A DNA stretch of 64,000 bases, from NCBI GenBank assembly GCA_965226755.1, contig CBDDDT010000001.1, forward strand, positions 248,001 through 312,000, written 5' to 3'. The translations under genes and the position numbers were made by a program. Origin of the DNA: Bog-113 sp965226755. Lineage in GTDB: Bacteria > Acidobacteriota > Terriglobia > Bryobacterales > Bryobacteraceae. Under the pieces are notes generated by a model. It did not search any database and was not told the DNA's origin. It was given only the letters and a program-made list of their open reading frames with translations. This document shows, one piece after another, positions 54,001 through 61,437 of the stretch. The first letter of the stretch is position 1; each line of letters begins with the position of its first letter.

Positions 54001-55558
54001 ATGCGTAGTTTCCGGAGCCGATCGGCTCCGGCCTAATTGAAGCCTCAACGCGCGCCTCCCATGCGGCGGTGAGATCCTGTTTCCGGAGCCGATCGGCTCC
54101 GGCCTAATTGAAGCCCGTGATGGCGGTTTGCATGGTGTACAGGTGCGGCACGGGTTTCCGGAGCCGATCGGCTCCGGCCTAATTGAAGCTGGTTGGCAGT
54201 GAGCGCCGCTGGCGTGAGTGTCGTCGTTCCGGAGCCGATCGGCTCCGGCCTAATTGAAGCCTCGTGCCTCTATTCCTTCACGCACAAAGCAGCACAATGT
54301 TTCCGGAGCCGATCGGCTCCGGCCTAATTGAAGCCAGCCCATGGGATTGGGCAGCCCATTCCCGACGAAGTTTCCGGAGCCGATCGGCTCCGGCCTAATT
54401 GAAGCGAACCTCTTCAACGCCGCCGTCTTTCGGCAGTGTGCCCGTTTCCGGAGCCGATCGGCTCCGGCCTAATTGAAGCTGGTAAATATGCTGGTAGCCG
54501 CGCTCGTAAAAGCGCGTTTCCGGAGCCGATCGGCTCCGGCCTAATTGAAGCCCATCTGACTCGCTGCTCCTTACAGATACCAACCCGCGTTTCCGGAGCC
54601 GATCGGCTCCGGCCTAATTGAAGCGGGTTAGTACAAAAATGGCATTGCGCTGGCTCTGGGAGTTTCCGGAGCCGATCGGCTCCGGCCTAATTGAAGCGGG
54701 TTAGTACAAAAATGGCATTGCGCTGGCTCTGGGAGTTTCCGGAGCCGATCGGCTCCGGCCTAATTGAAGCTCGTTCTCGGAGAGGAGCATTTGCGGCGCG
54801 TACGCCGGTTTCCGGAGCCGATCGGCTCCGGCCTAATTGAAGCAACTCATCTGGGATTGGCACTCGCCGCCCTAGTCTAGTTTCCGGAGCCGATCGGCTC
54901 CGGCCTAATTGAAGCGTGTGTACTCGGATCAACTTGGGAACTTTGAGCGCGTTTCCGGAGCCGATCGGCTCCGGCCTAATTGAAGCGTGGGCTTGACGCG
55001 CAGCGTCCGGAGGCGCTCGCGATGTTTCCGGAGCCGATCGGCTCCGGCCTAATTGAAGCAAGTTCGCGCCCATGAACGCCGCTTCGCCGGTTGTGTTTCC
55101 GGAGCCGATCGGCTCCGGCCTAATTGAAGCTCTGCAAACTGTTCCGCTTGATCAATCATGATGTCGTTTCCGGAGCCGATCGGCTCCGGCCTAATTGAAG
55201 CGGCGACCTGGTGAACAACGCGCGCCTGGGTGGCCTGTTTCCGGAGCCGATCGGCTCCGGCCTAATTGAAGCGGGTGAATCGTGGGCTGGGCAGTTCCCC
55301 ACGGGAAGTTTCCGGAGCCGATCGGCTCCGGCCTAATTGAAGCAATCCGGCCCATACCATCGCCACTTCCTTCCGGCGGTTTCCGGAGCCGATCGGCTCC
55401 GGCCTAATTGAAGCTCTAACAATTTGAACCGTCCTTAGCGTGAGATTGCCGTTTCCGGAGCCGATCGGCTCCGGCCTAATTGAAGCCGTTTTGGATGGAC
55501 GGCAATGTGGCGCTTCCGCAGTGTTTCCGGAGCCGACCGGCTCCGGCCTAATTAAACC
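51050..55558 (+). CRISPR. CRISPR array, 63 repeats and 62 spacers (type I-G)
   Basis: I counted 63 copies of a 36-base repeat by start position (first 51050, last 55523). The repeat begins GTTT, has the 20-base perfect palindrome CCGGAGCCGATCGGCTCCGG in the middle, and ends CCTAATTGAAGC. Transcribed on the plus strand, the middle folds into an 8-bp stem with a GAUC tetraloop, and the 3' end resembles the common ATTGAAAC handle. Spacers are mostly 34-37 bases, with one of 42 (51949-51990). One repeat (54226-54260) lacks one T of GTTT. The last repeat is degenerate (GACCGG centre, AAACC end), marking the leader-distal end. Spacers at 54625-54661 and 54698-54734 are identical. Open frames reading SIRPEPIGSGN or LQLGRSRSAPET across the array are artefacts of the repeat. 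Confidence 0.99.
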
Positions 55559-55604
55559 TGGGCGTACGGGCGCGCAGGTTAGCTGGCGGGAAAGGGCGAT
55601 TAGA

Positions 55605-56273
55605 ATGGCAAGAACGCGCGTTGGTCAGCCTGTGCTGGATCGCAATAGCTTCGTCGAGCGTCTCCGCGCCGTACCCGCGGACACCGCCTCTTTGCGCGCC
55701 GAACGAAAACGAATCTCCGCGGAAGTCCAGGCGCTGGATCGCGATGCGGTGCTGGGCTTGATCTTCCATTTGATTGAGTCTGGGATTGTGCGTTTCGTGG
55801 CCTACGAAATATTTCTGAATCATCGGGCGACCGCTGAGTCGGTCACTCCCTTAGAGGTGGCGAGACTGGGTGAAGGCGTCGCCGGGTGGGGAGACATTGA
55901 CGCCTTCTCCTGTTATGTCGCGGGCCCCGCATGGCGCGCTGGCCGGCTCCCGGATCGTGTGGTGCGGGCTTGGGCTCGATCCAAGGACTGGCGCTGGCGC
56001 CGGGTGGCGCTGGTCAGCACAGTGCCTCTTAACTCCCGGGCGCAGGGCGGAACAGGGGATGTGAAACGGACTTTGCAGATCTGCGACATGCTCGTCAGCG
56101 ATCGCGAAGATCTGGTCGTGAAGGCTCTATCGTGGGCGCTTCGCGAACTTGGCAAGCGCGATCCGGAGAGCGTCCAACTCTTTCTCTCGGCTCATCGCGA
56201 CGAATTGGCGACTCGGGTGAAGCGCGAGGTCAGCAATAAGCTCGATACAGGGCTCAAAAATCCCCGGCGTTAG
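55605..56273 (+). CDS. AlkD-like DNA alkylation repair/HEAT-repeat protein
   Basis: The 222-residue protein is made of helical HEAT-like repeats: FHLIESGIVRFVAYEIFLNH, DIDAFSCYVAGPAWRAG, RAWARSKDWRWRRVALVSTV, ICDMLVSDREDLVVKALSWA and LRELGKRDPESVQLFLSAHR. These resemble AlkC/AlkD DNA glycosylases; the RSxxxWxRRxALV segment is typical of the AlkD fold, and ALSWALRELGKRDP closes the helical arc. It may remove alkylated purines. It begins 46 bases after the last CRISPR repeat; the frame extends back into the array only by accident. Confidence 0.82.
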   Translation: MARTRVGQPVLDRNSFVERLRAVPADTASLRAERKRISAEVQALDRDAVLGLIFHLIESGIVRFVAYEIFLNHRATAESVTPLEVARLGEGVAGWGDIDAFSCYVAGPAWRAGRLPDRVVRAWARSKDWRWRRVALVSTVPLNSRAQGGTGDVKRTLQICDMLVSDREDLVVKALSWALRELGKRDPESVQLFLSAHRDELATRVKREVSNKLDTGLKNPRR

Positions 56274-56343
56274 AGGCGTTTTCCGAATCCGAATGGCTCC
56301 CGGCGGGCGCCATGCTAGACTCTCCAGTGTTTCCCCACCTCCC

Positions 56344-56772
56344 ATGCAACAAGCCAGCCTGATTTTCGGGAAAGCGTCGGCTGCTTCGAAGCGATCGAAA
56401 GAAGCCGATCCGTTGCTCGATGCGGAGCAGATTGCGTGCGCGGCGTGGGCTCGGGCGGTCGGGAAAACGATCGCGCAGCATACGCGGGCGGCGAAGCTGG
56501 TGCGCGGGCGGCTGGTGGTGGAAGTGGAAGACGCGACGTGGCAGCGCAATCTGTTCACTTTGACGCGGCACGTTCTGGCGAACCTGGAAAAAGCGCTGGG
56601 GCCGGGGATGGTGGGCGAGATCGAATTTCGGATCGCGCCGCCGCGCCGGGAGCCGCAACGCGCCGCGGAAAGCCAGGCCGCGCTGTCGGGGGCGCGGGAT
56701 GAATCCGACGCGATCGGGGATCCGGGGATGCGGCGCTTGTACCGCGCGGCGAGACTGAAGGAAAGCGCTTGA
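56344..56772 (+). CDS. DciA/DUF721-like protein
   Basis: From the ATG at 56344 the protein has 142 residues with the DUF721 core AWARAVGKTIAQHTRAAKLV, then GRLVVEVEDATWQRNLFTL. In most bacteria the DUF721 protein DciA assists loading of the replicative helicase DnaB; this is inferred from the family. A start at 56293 would add a low-complexity leader. Its stop overlaps the TTG start of gatC. Confidence 0.75.
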   Translation: MQQASLIFGKASAASKRSKEADPLLDAEQIACAAWARAVGKTIAQHTRAAKLVRGRLVVEVEDATWQRNLFTLTRHVLANLEKALGPGMVGEIEFRIAPPRREPQRAAESQAALSGARDESDAIGDPGMRRLYRAARLKESA

Positions 56773-57068
56773 AATTGACCGAGAAAGAAGTTCGATACGT
56801 CGCCGATCTGGCGAACCTGCAACTGACGCCGGACGAGATCGCCGGCATGGTGCGGGATCTGGGCGCGATTCTGCAGCATATGGACCGGCTGGGCGAGATC
56901 GATACCGAGGGCGTAGAGCCGATGCGGCAAGTGCTGTTCCCGGCGGCGGAAGCGAGCACGCTGCGGGCGGATGAGCCGCAACCGACGCTGACGAACGCGG
57001 AAGCGCTCGCCAACGCGGTGTATCCGGCGCAGGGTTACTTTCGCGTGCCGCGCGTGATCGAGCGGTAA
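56769..57068 (+). CDS. gatC: Asp-tRNA(Asn)/Glu-tRNA(Gln) amidotransferase subunit C
   Basis: The 99-residue protein is typical GatC: KLTEKEVRYVADLANLQLTP, MDRLGEIDTEGVEPM and the C-terminal FRVPRVIE. It stabilises the GatA-GatB complex that makes Gln-tRNA(Gln) or Asn-tRNA(Asn). The start is TTG in TTGA, overlapping the previous stop. It is followed 17 bases on by gatA. Confidence 0.95.
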   Translation: MKLTEKEVRYVADLANLQLTPDEIAGMVRDLGAILQHMDRLGEIDTEGVEPMRQVLFPAAEASTLRADEPQPTLTNAEALANAVYPAQGYFRVPRVIER

Positions 57069-57085
57069 AAGGGGAGACGCCAGGC

Positions 57086-58523
57086 ATGGAAGTTCGGGAT
57101 CTGACAATTTCGTCGGTGCGGGAGGGGCTGCGCGCGAAGCGGTTTTCGGCGCGCGAGCTGACCGAGGAAGCGCTACGATTCGCCGAAGCGGAGAACCCGG
57201 CGACGAATGCGTATCTGCGGCTGGCGCCGGAGCGGGCGCTGGCGGGCGCGGCGCGCGTGGACGCGGCGATTTCGGCGGGCGCTGAACTGGGCGCGCTGGC
57301 CGGAGTTCCGGTGGCGGTGAAGGATGTGATCGTCACGAAAGGATTGGTGACGACCTGCGGTTCGCGCATGCTGGCGACGTATGTGCCGCCTTATGACGCG
57401 ACGGCGGTGGAACGAATCGAAGCGGCGGGCGGGATCGTGATCGGGAAGACGAACTGCGACGAATTCGCCATGGGGTCGTCGAACGAGAACAGCGCGTTCG
57501 GGCCGGTGCGGAATCCGGCGGCGCTCGATCGTGTGCCGGGCGGATCGAGCGGGGGTCGGCGGCGGCGGTGGCTCAAGGGACGGCGGTGGTGTCGCTGGGC
57601 TCGGACACGGGCGGCTCGATCCGGCAGCCGGCTTCATTTTGCGGCGTGGTGGGGGGTGACGCCGACGTATGGGCGCGTGTCGCGGTACGGGTTGGTGGCG
57701 TTTGCGAGCTCGCTCGATCATATCGGCCCGTTTGCGCGGAACGTGCGGGATGCGGCGACGCTGCTGACGGTGATGGCGGGGCGCGATCCAAGGGATGCGA
57801 CGTCGGCCGGAGCGCCGGTTCCGGATTACGCGGCGGGGCTGGGCGGAGACGTTCGCGGGATGAAGCTGGGGATTCCGCGCGAATACATGCAGGACGCGAC
57901 GGGCGAGACGGCGACGCGCATCGAAGAGGGGATCGAGCGATTCCGCAAGCTGGGCTGCGAGGTGCGGGAAATCTCGCTGCCTTCGACCAGTTATGCGATC
58001 GACACCTATTATGTGATCGCGACGGCGGAGGCGAGCTCCAACCTGGCGCGTTTCGACGGCGTGCGGTATACGATGCGGGCGAATGTGAACGGCGGGTCGC
58101 TGACCGAGATGTACCGGGCTACGCGCGGCGCGGGATTCGGAGCGGAGGTGAAGCGCCGGATCATGCTGGGCACGTATGTGCTGAGCCACGGATATTACGA
58201 AGCCTATTATCTGAAGGCGCAGAAGGTGCGGGCGAAGATCACGCAGGATTTCTCGCGGGCGTTCGAGCAGGTGGACGCGATCGTGGCGCCGGTTTCGCCG
58301 TTTCCGGCTTTCAAGCTGGGCGAGAAGGTGGCCGATCCCATGCAGATGTATCTTGCGGACATTTTCACGATCACGGGAAGTTTGGCGGGGATCCCGTGCA
58401 TGAGCGTGCCGTGCGGGGGCGACGAGCGAGGGTTTGCCGGTCGGGTTGCAGATCCTTTGCAAGCATTTCGACGAAGAGCGGATGTTCCAGCTGGCGCATG
58501 CGCTGGAAGCGGCGACGGCGTAG
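57086..58523 (+). CDS. gatA: Glutamyl-tRNA amidotransferase subunit A, three frameshifts
   Basis: The product is recognisable from MEVRDLTISSVREGLRAKRF to the stop at 58521-58523. It carries the amidase-signature residues: VAVKDVIVTKG (catalytic Lys), then GSSGG and GSDTGGSIRQPASFCGVVG (the two Ser of the Ser-cisSer-Lys triad). The frame shifts near 57551-57555 (a base missing in GGGGGT), returns near 57651-57656 (extra G in GGGGGG) and shifts again near 58433 (extra T in GGGTTTGCC). The last shift replaces the normal end, which reads LPVGLQILCKHFDEERMFQL in another frame. GatA is normally essential where used, so sequencing error is likelier than decay. Confidence 0.9.
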
Positions 58524-58574
58524 ATCGCTTTGGATGGTCCGGTAAAATAGGAGCTGCAAGAAAGAGGACGAAAC

Positions 58575-59183
58575 ATGCCGTTTGAACTTCCGCCGCTGCC
58601 CTATGCTTTTGACGCGCTGGAACCGCACATCGATAAGATGACGATGGAGATCCACCACGATAAGCACCACGCGGCTTACGTGACGAATCTGAATAAGGCG
58701 CTGGAGCAGAGCCCGGATCTGCAGAACAAGAAAATCGAGGAGTTGCTGGCGAACCAATGCGCGATTGTGCCGGAGAGCGCGCGGACGGCGGTGCGCAATA
58801 ACGGAGGCGGCCATATGAACCACTCGATGTTCTGGGTGATTATGGCGCCAGGTGCGGGCGGCGAGCCGACGGGGGAACTTTCGGATGCGATCAAGAGTTC
58901 ATTTGGGAGCCTGGATCAATTCAAGGAGAAGTTCAGCGCGGCCGGCGCGGCGCGATTCGGGTCGGGCTGGGCGTGGCTGATCAAGAACGGTTCGAGCCTG
59001 GAGATTCTGTCGACGGCGAATCAGGACAACCCGATCATGGACGGCAACAAGGCCGTGATGGGGCTGGATGTGTGGGAGCACGCTTATTACCTGAAGTATC
59101 AGAACCGGCGCCCGGATTATATGAAGGCGTGGTGGAGCGTGGTGAATTGGCCGGAGGTTTCCAAGCGGTTCGCGAGTTTGTAA
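58575..59183 (+). CDS. sodA: Superoxide dismutase, Mn/Fe type
   Basis: The protein has 202 residues with the four metal ligands H27, H83 (HMNHSMFW), D165 and H169 (DVWEHAYY). Gln150 in ANQDNP sits where Mn-type enzymes have their second-sphere Gln, so manganese or cambialistic use is more likely than strict Fe. It converts superoxide to oxygen and peroxide in the cytoplasm; no signal peptide is present. It lies 50 bases downstream of gatA. Confidence 0.95.
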   Translation: MPFELPPLPYAFDALEPHIDKMTMEIHHDKHHAAYVTNLNKALEQSPDLQNKKIEELLANQCAIVPESARTAVRNNGGGHMNHSMFWVIMAPGAGGEPTGELSDAIKSSFGSLDQFKEKFSAAGAARFGSGWAWLIKNGSSLEILSTANQDNPIMDGNKAVMGLDVWEHAYYLKYQNRRPDYMKAWWSVVNWPEVSKRFASL

Positions 59184-59193
59184 AGCCGGACGT

Positions 59194-59622
59194 TCAGCCG
59201 GCGGGAAATTCCCGCTGGAGGAACTGACGGGCGTTTACGATTTGCGTGCGGCCGGACGCAGTGGGGAAGTGTTTGAGGTTGCCGGTTACCAGGTAAGAGG
59301 CGTCGGCCGCGGCGGCGCATTCGAGGAGGCGATTATCGTCTTCGTCGGATGCGCCGTTTAGTGCGAAAGCGGGCTCCACGAACCGGGCGCGAGCATGCAA
59401 GCCGCACAGCAGGCGCGCGGCGTGTTCCTGGAAGCGGCTGAATTTGGATCGGGAGAAGACTTCGGCGTACTCGGCCCAGATTACGGTTGACACGCAGAGT
59501 TCGACGGCGCCTGACGAGGCAAGCTGGACGGTGCGGTCTTCGAGACCGCCGGGTTTCCAGCATGCGGAGATGAGGATGTTGGTGTCCAGGACGACCCGCA
59601 CGGTGTTTCGAGTCTGGCACAA
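59194..59622 (-). CDS. PIN-domain protein, putative orphan toxin
   Basis: The 142-residue protein has RVVLDTNILISACWKPGGLE (first Asp), STVIWAEYAEVFSRSKF and SDEDDNRLLECAAAADASYL, followed by VTGNLKHFPTASG. It belongs to the same COG1569-type family as the toxin at 16664-17092. A GTG start at 59601 would also work. No antitoxin-like gene adjoins it: sodA lies convergently on one side and the Thg1-like gene divergently on the other. It may be an orphan or have its partner elsewhere. Confidence 0.8.
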   Translation of the reverse strand: MCQTRNTVRVVLDTNILISACWKPGGLEDRTVQLASSGAVELCVSTVIWAEYAEVFSRSKFSRFQEHAARLLCGLHARARFVEPAFALNGASDEDDNRLLECAAAADASYLVTGNLKHFPTASGRTQIVNARQFLQREFPAG

Positions 59623-59631
59623 TCGTCGGGG

Positions 59632-60334
59632 ATGAAGGACGCATTAGGGGCGGCGGATCAAGCGCGATTATGAGGACGCGCTGCGATTGTTTTTGCCGCG
59701 GCGCACGTATGTGGTGGTGCGTGTGGACGGCCGGGCTTTCCATGCGTTCACGCGCGATCTGGAGCGGCCCTATTCGCGGGATCTGGCGAATGCGCTGGAC
59801 GAGGCGGCGCTGCACCTTTGCCAGGAGATGATCGGGTGCCGTTTCGCTTTCGGGCAGAGCGACGAATTTTCCTTTCTGCTGACGGATTTTGAGCGGGAAG
59901 ATGCCCCGCTCTGGTTTGACGGGAACGTGCAGAAGATCGTGTCGGTGGCGGCGAGCGTGTTTACGGGCGCTTTCCAGCGCGCGTTCCGGGCGGAGAAGCC
60001 GGCGGCGTTCGATGCGCGCGTGATGGTGATCGCGCAACGGAGCGAGGTGGAGAATTACTTCGTGTGGAGACAGCTCGACGCTTCGGCAAATAGCTTGAAC
60101 ATGCTGGCTTCGGCGCACTACTCACATGCCGAACTGCTGGGGAAGACGAACGCGGAGAAGCACGAGATGCTGCGCGAGCGGGACGTGAACTGGGCGAAGG
60201 AACTGCCGGATTTCAAGCGCGGACGGGTGGCAAGGCGGACGGAAGCGTGGGAAATAGACCGGAATGTTCCGATTTTCCAGCGCGACAGGACATACCTGGA
60301 CGGGCTGATTCCACGGGTGGCGGAGTCACCCTAA
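59632..60334 (+). CDS. Thg1-like protein (3'-5' tRNA nucleotidyltransferase), one frameshift
   Basis: The conserved polymerase-like core is present: TYVVVRVDGRAFHAFTRDLE (first metal Asp), then FGQSDEFSFLL and VWRQLDASANSLNMLASAHY. The eukaryotic Thg1 HINNLYN signature is replaced by DASANSLN, as in bacterial and archaeal TLPs that repair tRNA 5' ends in the 3'-5' direction. The natural N-terminus (MKDALG, then RRIKRDYEDALRLFLPRR) starts at ATG 59632 but is thrown out of frame by an extra G near 59647-59650. From a TTG at 59687 the frame is open for 215 residues. Confidence 0.88.
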
Positions 60335-60422
60335 TTCCATCGAAACCAATTCCTTACGGGCGCATCACATTGTTAACCGCGAATACGACCCACTGGTATA
60401 ATTAACCATTCCGACCCAGTCT

Positions 60423-61437
60423 ATGCCGCTGAAACCGATTTCCGCCAACGCGGGACCCGATAAGAAGATTTATCTATTGAAGCCGCGCGGATTTTGCGCC
60501 GGGGTGGTGCGCGCGATCGACGTGGTGAAGATCGCGCTCGATTTGTACGGTCCCTCCGGTTTACGTGCGGAAAGAGATCGTGCACAACAAGCACGTGGTG
60601 GATGAGCTGCGGGAAGCGGGCGCGGTGTTCGTGGAGGAAGTGGAAGAAGTGCCGATCGGGGCGCGGGCCATCTTCAGCGCGCATGGCGTTTCGCCGGTGG
60701 TGCGGAAAGAAGCCAAGGAACGGTCGCTGCAAGTGATCGACGCGACATGCCCGCTGGTGACCAAGGTGCATCTGGAGGCGGTCAAGTTCGCACGGGAGGG
60801 GTACACGATTATCCTGATCGGCCACAAGGACCACGACGAGGTGACGGGGACGCTGGGCGAAGCTCCGGATAGAACGATTCTGGTGGAGTCGGTGGAAGAT
60901 GTGGACGCGCTCCAGCTGGCCAATCCGGATAAGGTTTCGTACCTCACCCAGACGACGCTGAGCCTGGATGAGACGCGGCACATCGTGGCGCGGCTGCAGC
61001 AGCGGTTCCCGAATATTCGCGGTCCGAAATCGCAGGACATTTGTTACGCCACCGAGAACCGGCAGATGGCGGTGAAGGGCGTTTCGGAATTTTGCGAACT
61101 GATGCTGGTGGTGGGTTCCTCGAACAGCTCGAACTCCAAGCGGCTGGTGGAAGTGGGCAATAACTTCGACGTGCGCAGCTATCTGGTGAACGACTGGAAC
61201 GAAGTGGATCCGGCATGGCTCGAGGGCGTGCGGAACGTAGGGGTGACCGCGGGGGCTTCGGCGCCGGAACATCTGGTCGAAGAACTGGTCGCGGCCCTGC
61301 AGGAACAAGGGTTCGGAGAGTTGGAAGAGGTGGAACTGATCGAAGAGGACGTGCGTTTCTCTTTGCCAGGGGAACTGATTCATGCCTCGACGCTCGGTTA
61401 TTCCCCAGTGACCGCATCGCCAGCCGCCGCACGATGA
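60423..61437 (+). CDS. ispH: 4-hydroxy-3-methylbut-2-enyl diphosphate reductase, one frameshift
   Basis: The N-terminus (60423 onward: KIYLLKPRGFCAGVVRAIDV) holds the first Fe-S Cys. A stray T near 60555 shifts the frame, and the protein resumes as VRKEIVHNKHVVDELREAGA through 61437. The second and third cluster cysteines lie in DATCPLVTKVHLEAVKF and SQDICYATENRQMAVKG, and VGSSNSSNSKRLVEV is the substrate loop. IspH makes IPP and DMAPP in the last step of the MEP pathway. Its stop overlaps the squalene-hopene cyclase start. Confidence 0.93.

Noticed and set aside
50948..55073. Many open frames across the array with repeated SIRPEPIGSGN or LQLGRSRSAPET peptides
   Set aside because: They are translations of the CRISPR repeat and its complement; the spacing matches the repeat period and no start signals or domains exist.
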